The position numbers were made by a program, and so were the translations under genes. Under the pieces are notes generated by a model, which was given only the letters and a program-made list of their open reading frames with translations, had not been told where the DNA came from and did no database searches. Shown one piece after another: positions 1 through 7,505 of a stretch of 64,000 bases of DNA (the stretch's first letter is position 1; each line of letters opens with the position of its first letter). The stretch covers positions 1-64,000 of the forward strand of contig QRVH01000005.1 in assembly GCA_003458705.1 (NCBI GenBank). The letters run 5' to 3'. Source of the stretch: Eubacterium sp. AF22-9. Lineage in GTDB: Bacteria > Bacillota > Clostridia > Lachnospirales > Lachnospiraceae.

Positions 1-895
1 GTTTCTGTAAGTCCATCAACATCATCAATCATCAACTCACTTGTATAATTATATTCAACTTTATAACCACTATCCTGCTTCCAAAATATGTAGGTCTTCC
101 TACATTGTTTCCAGCACCTGTCATTGTATACTTTATTGCTGTTGTATCATCCTTTAAAGGAATAAGAAGAACAACATCTGGTCTGAATCTCAACTGACTG
201 GCATCAAATGAACATCCTGAACTTGTACCTGCATTCTGATATATAATATCAGTTTTATTTAAAACCTTATTAACAACAGGTTTATCAGCTGAAGCAGTTG
301 AATTGTTAGTAAAATCATATGTCTTAGTTCCTGTTTTATAATTTTCTGCATTATATTCAAAATCTGGCTTATATGCATTTTCAGATTTTTCAATTGAATA
401 CAGATATGAAGTTCCTGTAGCAACAATATCAACAGTTGCATCTTTAGCATCCGCAACAGCATCCGCAACATCATACTCATATACATATGTGTCTTTATCT
501 ACTTCTTTTCCACCAACTGTATAATTATGATAATTAGGATATGAAACTACTGTTATTGTTCCCTTTCCTGAGACAGGAATTGTAATTTTAGTTTCATTAT
601 TAAACTGTGCATCTGTACCTCTAGACGATAATTTTCCATTGGTTGCATCAACAATCCATTTCTCATCACTTATTGTTCCTGTAGTCTTCTGAATATTAAC
701 AGCTTTTGCCTCCATATTCTGAAAATCAACTTTTGTAACCTTTGCTGTTTCTTCATATGCAGCACTTACAGACATAACTCCCACCCCCAGACTTCCAACA
801 CATGGAATAACTGGTGAAGCTGCAAGCACTAAAGCTCCCATTACAGCCGCTGTTTTAACAACCTTAGATTTAATTTTTTTGCGATTTCTACTCAT
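1..895 (-). CDS. Secreted carbohydrate-active surface protein, N-terminal part (frameshifted, runs off the left edge)
   Basis: The start MSRNRKK at 895 follows a GGGGAGG ribosome site. A longer in-frame start exists upstream but has no ribosome site. A basic N-terminus and hydrophobic segment ending in SVSAA form a signal peptide. Two similar beta-rich segments follow, around residues 50-150 and 180-265, with a DATNGKL motif and a Tyr-rich strand. This layout resembles the N-terminal modules of large Lachnospiraceae pectinesterases and other pectin enzymes; that family call is inference because the catalytic part lies outside the window. The frame breaks at 83-86, where four A's on the + strand need to be five. 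After repair the protein continues in another frame (ending MIDDVDGLTE) to the window edge. The gene is divergent from an AraC regulator, its likely controller. Confidence 0.6.
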
Positions 896-1003
896 GATAT
901 ATAAAAACCTCCCCATTTTTATTGACGCAATCCCGCGCATCACTGAAACATAATATAATTCACACGTCTTTTATTAACAACTCATATTTTTGTATTTCAC
1001 TTA

Positions 1004-1032
1004 TTGACTACATGTTTTTTTAGTATTATACT
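1004..1032 (+). promoter_or_regulatory. Sigma-A type promoter for the AraC gene
   Basis: TTGACT at 1004-1009 and TATACT at 1027-1032 are separated by 17 bp, giving a leader of about 75 nt before the AraC start. The -10 region TAGTATTATACTA is nearly palindromic, so a TATAAT also reads on the minus strand and could serve the divergent surface gene. Confidence 0.6.
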
Positions 1033-1113
1033 ACATTTTGTTAATAAGATAATAAAAATCAAGTCGTTTTTTAGTAATATTGCACAAATATAATTATAAG
1101 GGATATTATATAT

Positions 1114-1974
1114 ATGGATTCAGGGATTAACAATATATCCAGATTCAGAATTGACCATTCATTTCATAAACTGCACTATGCCATGCATTCTGCACACAGC
1201 CACACATACTATGAACTTTTTTACATGATGCATGGTAATTGTACTATTTCAATAGATGACAGGCTTTTCACGCTTTCCGAAGGAAACATTATATTTATAC
1301 CTGCCAACTCAGTTCACCGAACATCGTATATTGGCGAACTTATTCCCGAAAGAATATATATAGAATTTTCTAAAGACTATATAGAAACAATCAGCCAGAC
1401 TCTCGGTAAAAACTGGGCTGGGCATAATCTCTGGGGGCATATCTTATATATTGAAAAAGATAAACGCGAAAAGATTGACTTATTATTCAGGGAAATCCAG
1501 AAAGAATATGATATCGTTGACAGTTATTCAGACTGCTGTATAAGACAGCTTTTCCAATATCTCATTATCAATCTCGTCCGTCTTGACAGAAATACTAAAG
1601 ATATAAAAGAATTCATTACCAATTCAGACAATAAAATCAATCAGGACATGATCATTGCTGCTAAATATGTTGCAGAAAATTTTAAGAACGATATTACACT
1701 CAAAGATGTTGCCAGCCATTTAAATCTTAATCCATCGTATTTTTCCAGCAAATTCAAAGCTTTTAACAACATCGGATTCGCCGAATACCTGCGTAATATC
1801 CGCATCAATCATGCTGAATGGTATCTTATCGAAACAGACTTAAGCCTTTCAGATATTGCCGGTGAATGCGGCTTCTGTAATTCCAATTATTTCGGTGATA
1901 CATTTAAACTGGTCAATGGAATATCACCATCTGAATTCAGAAAGAATAATAAGCCTAAGAAAGCTGAAAACTGA
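1114..1974 (+). CDS. AraC family transcriptional regulator with N-terminal cupin sensor
   Basis: The 286-residue protein has the classical two-part layout. Residues 20-100 are a cupin-like effector domain with His-rich strands (HSAHSHTYYELFYM) and the GNIIFIPANSVHR strand. Residues 185-280 hold two helix-turn-helix motifs; the second contains DIAGECGFCNSNYFGDTFK followed by the GISPSEFRK signature. Members of this family usually bind a sugar or sugar acid and activate nearby carbohydrate genes. It is transcribed away from the truncated secreted protein at 1-895, which is its most likely target. The ribosome site (AAGGGAT) is weak. A strong hairpin follows the stop codon. The ligand cannot be read from the sequence. 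Confidence 0.85.
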   Translation: MDSGINNISRFRIDHSFHKLHYAMHSAHSHTYYELFYMMHGNCTISIDDRLFTLSEGNIIFIPANSVHRTSYIGELIPERIYIEFSKDYIETISQTLGKNWAGHNLWGHILYIEKDKREKIDLLFREIQKEYDIVDSYSDCCIRQLFQYLIINLVRLDRNTKDIKEFITNSDNKINQDMIIAAKYVAENFKNDITLKDVASHLNLNPSYFSSKFKAFNNIGFAEYLRNIRINHAEWYLIETDLSLSDIAGECGFCNSNYFGDTFKLVNGISPSEFRKNNKPKKAEN

Positions 1975-1987
1975 TGTTTTTACATAA

Positions 1988-2030
1988 AAAAACTGTTACA
2001 CATGGCCGAAAGCCAAATGTAACAGTTTTT
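1988..2030. terminator. Bidirectional rho-independent terminator
   Basis: Arms at 1988-2006 and 2012-2030 pair over 19 bp with two mismatches around a CGAAA loop, with A's on one side and T's on the other. It serves the AraC gene (+) and the convergent membrane protein gene (-). Confidence 0.8.
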
Positions 2031-2044
2031 AAATTATATTCAGA

Positions 2045-3088
2045 TCAGCCATTCCATTGATATATTATACAGAATTTCTCACCATTATATCTTAAATATT
2101 TTTCAGAGCCATCTGGATAATAAAATGTGAACAAATAATCCTTAGCAGTATTTTTACTATTATAACTGCCATAAATAGTTGCACCAGATCTGTTATATCC
2201 GGACATATCAACAGAACGGAACTCATTTGTCCTCATAATTTTTCCATATATAGAATCATCCGTTGTATCTTTACGCCAGTAACTTTCATTAAGATTCAGT
2301 GTACCATCACTATTATATACAATATTATCCTCAAAATCTGCTTCAGGCTGCGAACTGCCTGTACCTCCTTGTAAAGCTCTTAATGCTGTCTGCCTTGCAA
2401 AATGAAATCCATTATCATCATATGTAAACACATAACAATATGACAAGTCCTTTAAATATATATAATATTCTATATCTTTAGCAGTAACCCTGTTCTTAAC
2501 ATCACTTGTAAATCCCTGCCAGCTGCTGACCGGATTTCCCAATGCATTTACTTTATTAACCAGCTCCATAAACTCAGGAACAGTAGAAAGCGCATTCGAC
2601 AATTCTTCTGTAGAAACATAACCAGACGACTTAAAACTTGTGCTCCAATAACTCTCCTGAAGATTAAAAGAACCATCATCATTATATACAAGATGCTTTG
2701 CCGATGCAGCAGACGGTTTAACATAGCTATTCTGGTTACTATCAGCAGAACCATTATAATTACCTGACGAATCGTCATTACCATCGTTACTGCTGTCAGC
2801 CTGAAAGCTTCCGTTTTCTTCTGATGCAGAGCTTTCCTCAGAACTGTTATTTTCTGTACTCTCTGTGCTTATTTCACTTTCCGTTGCAGTTTCTGTCTGT
2901 TTTACTGTTTTATTCTCATCTGAATTTACAGTTGTACTCTCATTCTTCTGCGCTTTATTATCTGCGACAGCTTTATTTCCAGATTTCTTAACTCCATTAA
3001 CGATAAGAATAACAGCCAGAACAACAATTATTACCGCAGCACATGCGCCTGCAATTAATAATTTCTTATCCTTTAATATATTTTTCAT
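2045..3088 (-). CDS. Membrane-anchored extracellular protein with two related C-terminal motifs, function unknown
   Basis: The start MKNILKDKK at 3088 is preferred because the next 24 residues form one transmembrane helix (LLIAGACAAVIIVVLAVILI) with a positive N-terminus. About 95 residues of Ser/Glu/Asn/Thr-rich linker follow and probably span the wall. Two related segments come next, beginning YNDDGSFNLQESYW and YNSDGTLNLNESYW, each followed by a compact Tyr-rich region. The start lies four bases after the stop of the upstream surface-protein gene, so the two are one operon. No known catalytic motif was recognised. The internal similarity suggests a duplicated domain; a ligand-binding or adhesion role is possible but unproven. 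Confidence 0.6.
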   Translation of the reverse strand: MKNILKDKKLLIAGACAAVIIVVLAVILIVNGVKKSGNKAVADNKAQKNESTTVNSDENKTVKQTETATESEISTESTENNSSEESSASEENGSFQADSSNDGNDDSSGNYNGSADSNQNSYVKPSAASAKHLVYNDDGSFNLQESYWSTSFKSSGYVSTEELSNALSTVPEFMELVNKVNALGNPVSSWQGFTSDVKNRVTAKDIEYYIYLKDLSYCYVFTYDDNGFHFARQTALRALQGGTGSSQPEADFEDNIVYNSDGTLNLNESYWRKDTTDDSIYGKIMRTNEFRSVDMSGYNRSGATIYGSYNSKNTAKDYLFTFYYPDGSEKYLRYNGEKFCIIYQWNG

Positions 3089-3092
3089 ATAA

Positions 3093-4465
3093 TTATAATA
3101 CTCTCTTCTTTCCGAATACAACCATTCCCATTAATGAAACAACTGCAAGTAATGATATCATTACTACAGCAGAATTATCTGATGTCTGTGGAGCCTGTAC
3201 ATCTTCATTTTCTGTAGGTGCCTGTACATCTTCATTTTCTGTAGGTGCCTGTGTGCTTTCGCCTTCCTTTACCTCTGAAGCCTTAGTAAGAACATATGTT
3301 GAACAATGATCCTGTGAAACAGTTACATATCCATTTTGACCAACGACAACATTCTGAATTAAAGTAAGAGTATTATCATCATTTACTAATGAATACTGTA
3401 AAGTCTGTCCTGCATAATCTGTTCCTACAGGAATTGTTATCTGTGCCTTAGCTGGAAGATTTCCTGAATAGTTAAACTTAATCTGTGATACAAAGCCGTC
3501 ATTTTTAACTACTGCTTTAACAATATCAGCATTTTCAAAGTCTGATACTATCTGTGTTGTAAAATCATATGCTGATACGCCATCAACCTTGTTCATTGTT
3601 CCCTTTGCAAATGTAAATGTAACACCATTATCTGTTTTAATTATTACATCCTTTGTTGCATTCTTGGCTAAAACATCATTGAATTCCTCTGCAGTCATAG
3701 ACTTGTCTACATTGACAGTATAATTATTATCCGGTTTTACCTCTGAATTATCAGCGAATTTAAGTACAGTCTTATCTACCATATAATCAGGCATAAAAAG
3801 TAAAGCATCTCCATCGCCGACACCATCAACACATGTTATATACATATATGTAAAATCAACTTTTGTTGTTGACTGCATATATGTAAAATCAACTTTTGTT
3901 GTTGACTGCAGATCCATGCTTTTATCAATATAATATCCCTCATCATCCTTGCAGCCGTAAGCCTTTGAGAAAACTATTTTCTGGAAATGTCTTGTTGTTC
4001 CTAATTTACTTGAACCATTAACTGCAAACAGCTCATCATACTCGAATCCTTTATTAAAGCTTCCATAATACATAGGCGGATTTATTCCTATTATTGAACC
4101 ATTATTAGCCTTAGTAATCACAAGCTTCCTGCTTCATCCCTTGATAATGAGTATCCTATAGCGCCACATGTTTTAATATCATCAAGAGTAAGTGTTGATC
4201 TTTCTGCATCAACTTCAATCGAACTGTTTTCTGTAAAAACATTAAGTCCTGTAAAGCTGGTACCAAAGTATTCATTAATAACCTCAAGATCAGAAGCATC
4301 AATGTCCTTTACCTCAAATCCTTCTGCATTATACTTAATTGTTTTTGATGTCTCATCCGCCTTAACTGTCGTAATATTTCCATTAATTCCAGCAGCCATG
4401 ACAAATGCTGTAACTGCAGCAAGTGCAGTTCCTAATAAATGTTTGATTTTGTTTTTTTGTTTCAT
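3093..4465 (-). CDS. Sortase-type cell-wall-anchored surface protein (frame interrupted)
   Basis: The ATG at 4465 follows AAAGGAG. A signal peptide (hydrophobic core LLGTALAAVTAFVMAAGI) leads to TVKADE. The frame breaks near 4120-4122, where one C appears to be missing on the + strand. Restoring it joins RDEAGSL to VITKANNG and gives one protein of about 457 residues. The C-terminus has a variant sorting signal, APQTSD, then a hydrophobic helix and GKKRVL. Two perfect in-frame duplications occur: QSTTKVDFTYM (33 bp) and ENEDVQAPT just before the anchor (27 bp). It is cotranscribed with the membrane protein at 2045-3088 and divergent from an Xre regulator across two candidate operators. No catalytic domain was recognised; adhesion or binding is the likeliest role. 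Confidence 0.65.
3194..3247. repeat. Perfect 27-bp tandem duplication near a sorting signal
   Basis: Two identical adjacent copies, 3194-3220 and 3221-3247. The unit is in frame and duplicates nine residues just outside the cell-wall anchor. Confidence 0.9.
3843..3908. repeat. Perfect 33-bp tandem duplication inside a surface-protein gene
   Basis: Two identical adjacent copies, 3843-3875 and 3876-3908, encoding QSTTKVDFTYM twice without shifting the frame. Confidence 0.9.
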
Positions 4466-4510
4466 TTCCAATCTCCTTTTGTTTTTATTTTTTTATCATA
4501 TCACTTTTCT

Positions 4511-4545
4511 TCCATTTTGGACACTTTTATTTTCCATTTTGGACA
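4511..4545. promoter_or_regulatory. Paired operator-like repeats between a surface gene and an Xre regulator
   Basis: TCCATTTTGGACA occurs twice, at 4511-4523 and 4533-4545. Start-to-start distance is 22 bp, about two helical turns. Each copy is itself a dyad (TCCA, three bases, TGGA). They lie between the surface-protein start at 4465 (-) and the Xre start at 4587 (+), as expected for an autoregulated repressor site. Confidence 0.5.
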
Positions 4546-4586
4546 TAATTTTTTTAATCCTAAAAATCAAAAGAAGGTGAATAATT

Positions 4587-4850
4587 ATGGCAGAAAGAAT
4601 TAACCAGCACAAGAATCCTTTAGTAGGTTCTAATATCAAAAGACTTCGTATTGAAAGAAAAATGAAGGCTATTGATATTGTAGCAAGATTGCAGCTTATG
4701 AATATTGATGTAACTTCTGGAATATTCAGTAAAGTAGAAAATGGAAGAAATAATCCATCTGTAGATATGCTTATAGGACTTACCCATATATTTGAATGTG
4801 ATTTTAATGAATTTTTTAAAGAACAAACAGACAATAATGATACCTTGTAA
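4587..4850 (+). CDS. Xre family DNA-binding regulator
   Basis: A single-domain protein of 87 residues. Residues 14-77 form a five-helix HTH_3 fold: the recognition region includes VTSGIFSKVENGRNNPSVDM, with the typical Ser-Lys-x-Glu-Asn-Gly-Arg core. No sensor domain is attached, so control probably depends on its own level, on protein turnover or on another partner. The ribosome site AAGGTG lies eight bases before the ATG. The gene is divergent from the sortase-anchored surface-protein operon and is separated from it only by two operator-like repeats. Repression of both its own gene and the surface operon is the natural inference. Confidence 0.8.
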   Translation: MAERINQHKNPLVGSNIKRLRIERKMKAIDIVARLQLMNIDVTSGIFSKVENGRNNPSVDMLIGLTHIFECDFNEFFKEQTDNNDTL

Positions 4851-4853
4851 AAT

Positions 4854-4890
4854 AAGAGCCTGCCACACCAATCTGATGTGACAGGCTCTT
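4854..4890. terminator. Bidirectional rho-independent terminator
   Basis: Seventeen-base arms at 4854-4870 and 4874-4890 pair through AAGAGCCTG/CAGGCTCTT with two G-U pairs. It separates the Xre gene (+) from the GGGtGRT gene (-). Confidence 0.8.
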
Positions 4891-4927
4891 AAAGCCCGTA
4901 TTATACGGTTTTAATATACATTTTTAA

Positions 4928-5938
4928 TTAGAACTTGCCATTCTTAGCAGCTTCCTCAATGGAAACAGCTACAGCTACAGTAGCACCAACCATAGGGTTA
5001 TTTCCCATTCCGATTAATCCCATCATTTCAACATGAGCTGGAACTGATGAAGAACCTGCGAACTGAGCATCTGAATGCATACGTCCCATAGTATCTGTCA
5101 TACCATAAGAAGCAGGACCTGCTGCCATGTTATCTGGGTGAAGTGTACGTCCTGTACCACCACCTGAAGCTACTGAGAAGTACTTCTTTCCAGCTTCAAG
5201 TCTTTCCTTCTTATATGTACCTGCAACTGGATGCTGGAATCTTGTAGGGTTTGTTGAGTTACCTGTGATAGATATATCAACATTCTCCTTCCACATGATT
5301 GCAACACCTTCTGTTACATCGTTAGCGCCGTAGCAGTTAACCTTAGAACGAAGACCATCTGAGTATGCTGTTCTAGAGATTTCCTTTACTTCGCCTGTTG
5401 AATAATCCATCTCTGTCTCAACGAATGTGAATCCGTTAATTCTTGAGATAATCTTAGCAGCATCCTTACCAAGACCGTTAAGGATAACTCTAAGAGGTTT
5501 CTGTCTAACCTTGTTAGCCTTCTCTGCGATACCGATAGCACCTTCAGCAGCAGCGAATGATTCATGACCTGCAAGGAATGCGAAACATTCTGTCTCTTCT
5601 TCAAGTAACATCTTACCTAAGTTACCATGTCCAAGACCAACCTTTCTCTGGTCAGCAACTGAACCTGGAATACAGAATGCCTGAAGACCTTCACCGATAG
5701 CTGCAGCAGCTTCTGAAGCCTTTCTTGCACCCTTCTTGATAGCGATTGCTGCACCTACTGTGTAAGCCCAGCATGCATTTTCAAAACAAATTGGCTGGAT
5801 ACCCTTAACCATAGCATATACATCTAATCCGGCATCCTTAGTAATCTTTTCAGCTTCTTCAATACTAGCTATACCATAGCTGTTAAGAACTGAAGTAATC
5901 TTATCTATTCTTCTCTCATATGATTCAAATAAAGCCAT
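4928..5938 (-). CDS. GGGtGRT family protein, conserved and uncharacterised
   Basis: The 336-residue protein carries the name-giving motif as GGGTGRTLHPDN around residue 265. Other conserved-looking segments are LGHGNLGKMLLEEETECFAF around residues 100-125, with AGHESFAAAEGA just after, and a Gly/Met-rich C-terminus (MGLIGMGNNPMVGA). It has no signal peptide or membrane helix. It lies 14 bp downstream of a NifU-like gene, and this pairing is known from other anaerobic Firmicutes. The biochemical role of the family is, as far as I know, unassigned. The partner hints at Fe-S or other metal-thiol chemistry, but no cysteine cluster typical of a redox enzyme is visible here. Confidence 0.8.
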   Translation of the reverse strand: MALFESYERRIDKITSVLNSYGIASIEEAEKITKDAGLDVYAMVKGIQPICFENACWAYTVGAAIAIKKGARKASEAAAAIGEGLQAFCIPGSVADQRKVGLGHGNLGKMLLEEETECFAFLAGHESFAAAEGAIGIAEKANKVRQKPLRVILNGLGKDAAKIISRINGFTFVETEMDYSTGEVKEISRTAYSDGLRSKVNCYGANDVTEGVAIMWKENVDISITGNSTNPTRFQHPVAGTYKKERLEAGKKYFSVASGGGTGRTLHPDNMAAGPASYGMTDTMGRMHSDAQFAGSSSVPAHVEMMGLIGMGNNPMVGATVAVAVSIEEAAKNGKF

Positions 5939-5952
5939 TCTAATTGTCCTCC

Positions 5953-6657
5953 TTACTTAACTTCTTCATCTGTTCTTGGGTCAATAATCTTAACAGCATC
6001 TGCAACTCTTCCGTACTGTCCGCAAGCCTTCTCATATGCTGTTGTAGGGTCATCACCCTTCTTAATGAAGTCTGTCATCTTACCAAGGCTGACAAACTTG
6101 TAACCGATAATCTGGTTGTCCTTATCAAGGGCAATACCTGTTACATAACCTTCAGCCATCTCAAGGTAACGAGGACCTTTCTTTAATGTACCATACATAG
6201 TACCAACCTGAGAACGTAGTCCCTTACCAAGATCTTCAAGGCCAGCACCAACTGCAAGTCCACCCTCAGAGAATGCGCTCTGAGTTCTTCCGTAAACGAT
6301 TTGTAAGAATAACTCTCTCATAGCTGTGTTAATTGCATCACAGACAAGGTCAGTGTTAAGAGCTTCCATAACTGTAAGTCCTGGTAAAATCTCTGCTGCC
6401 ATAGCTGCTGAATGTGTCATACCTGAACATCCGATAGTCTCAACTAAAGCTTCCTGAATGATACCTTCCTTAACATTAAGAGTAAGCTTACATGCACCCT
6501 GCTGAGGAGCACACCAGCCTACACCATGTGTAAAACCTGAAATATCTTCAACCTTCTTATTCTGTACCCATTTACCTTCTGTTGGCACTGGAGCTGCTCC
6601 ATGATGAACGCCCTGTGCTACTGGACACATATTCTCTACTTCCTGTGTGTAAATCAT
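5953..6657 (-). CDS. NifU/IscU-like scaffold protein paired with GGGtGRT
   Basis: The chosen start is MIYTQEVEN at 6657, with AAAGGAG upstream; a longer form starting 24 bases earlier lacks a ribosome site. The 234-residue protein has an IscU-like core. It has Cys in GWCAPQQGAC (about residues 50-60), in TIGCSGMTHSA (about 85) and in LVCDAINTAMRE (about 115), where Fe-S scaffolds place their cluster ligands. A C-terminal extension of roughly 90 residues, not part of standard IscU, ends in DPRTDEEVK. No sufS, sufB or iscS is nearby, so it is not in a general Fe-S assembly operon. A dedicated role for the downstream GGGtGRT protein is the best inference. Confidence 0.75.
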   Translation of the reverse strand: MIYTQEVENMCPVAQGVHHGAAPVPTEGKWVQNKKVEDISGFTHGVGWCAPQQGACKLTLNVKEGIIQEALVETIGCSGMTHSAAMAAEILPGLTVMEALNTDLVCDAINTAMRELFLQIVYGRTQSAFSEGGLAVGAGLEDLGKGLRSQVGTMYGTLKKGPRYLEMAEGYVTGIALDKDNQIIGYKFVSLGKMTDFIKKGDDPTTAYEKACGQYGRVADAVKIIDPRTDEEVK

Positions 6658-6700
6658 CTTATTACTCCTTTCGTAATTCATAGTGTTTACTATAAATGAA

Positions 6701-6721
6701 ACGACGGCCAGAAGCCGTCGT
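6701..6721 (-). promoter_or_regulatory. GC-rich hairpin in the leader of the NifU-like gene
   Basis: A perfect 8-bp stem, ACGACGGC with GCCGTCGT around a five-base loop, lies 44 bases before the NifU-like start and 90 bases after the acyltransferase stop. The T-run after it is weak (TTTCATTT). It may be a terminator for the upstream operon or an attenuator for the GGGtGRT pair. Confidence 0.5.
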
Positions 6722-6810
6722 CCAAGCCTTGACTATTTTCTCACAAACTTTTGCATTAGTCAATGTGAGACACAACATTTTTACATTAATAAAACAAAAA
6801 ATTCACATAA

Positions 6811-7482
6811 TTATCTCTTAGTTACTACTTCGCCCTGCTTCTTATATATAGAACCTGCCGGAATAAAGCCTCTTACGCTTGAAAGCGGATAAATATTACT
6901 CTCTCTTCCAACAATTGTTCCAGGATTAAGTACGCTGCCACAGCCAACCTCAACATTATCTCCAAGAAAAGCACCAATCTTTTTGATACCTGTATCAATA
7001 TTGCAGTCAGGTCCTTTAATAGTAATAAGCTTCTTGTCAGACTTAACATTAGATGTTATTGAGCCTGCACCCATATGAGCCTTGAAACCAAGAATTGAAT
7101 CTCCAACATAATTATAATGTGGAACCTGTACCTTATTAAAAAGGATAACATTCTTAAGCTCAGTTGAATTACCGACAACAGCGCCCTCACCTACAATAGC
7201 TTTTCCACGGATAAATGCACAGTGTCTTACCTCGGCATCTTTACCGATAATTGCAGGTCCTGCAATATAAGCTGATGGAAATACATTTGCAGTTCTGTGA
7301 ACCCATATATTCTCCCCACGCTTCTCATATTCATCTTCTGGCAGTGCATTGCCAAGTTCTACAATAAAATCACCAATCTTTGCAAGTACTTCCCATGGAT
7401 ATGTACAGCCTTCAAATACCTTTGCTGCAATAGTCTCATTAAGGTCATACAGATTACTTATCTTTAATGCATCATTATTCAT
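6811..7482 (-). CDS. Left-handed beta-helix nucleotidyl/acyltransferase-like protein (GlmU C-terminal type)
   Basis: The 223-residue protein is dominated by hexapeptide turns from about residue 60 to 200, such as AYIAGPAIIGKDAEV, AIVGEGAVVGNSTELKN and VEVGCGSVLNPGTIVG. It also has the N-V-K/I-T-I-K core (SNVKSDKKLITIKG) typical of GlmU-like trimeric acetyltransferases. The nucleotidyltransferase half of real GlmU is missing, so this is a stand-alone beta-helix protein. It follows glmS by 23 bp, which suggests a role in hexosamine or UDP-GlcNAc supply. Exact substrate is not determined. It is the last gene of a five-gene operon. Confidence 0.75.
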   Translation of the reverse strand: MNNDALKISNLYDLNETIAAKVFEGCTYPWEVLAKIGDFIVELGNALPEDEYEKRGENIWVHRTANVFPSAYIAGPAIIGKDAEVRHCAFIRGKAIVGEGAVVGNSTELKNVILFNKVQVPHYNYVGDSILGFKAHMGAGSITSNVKSDKKLITIKGPDCNIDTGIKKIGAFLGDNVEVGCGSVLNPGTIVGRESNIYPLSSVRGFIPAGSIYKKQGEVVTKR

Positions 7483-7505
7483 ATCAAATATCCTCTTTAT
7501 ATCAA

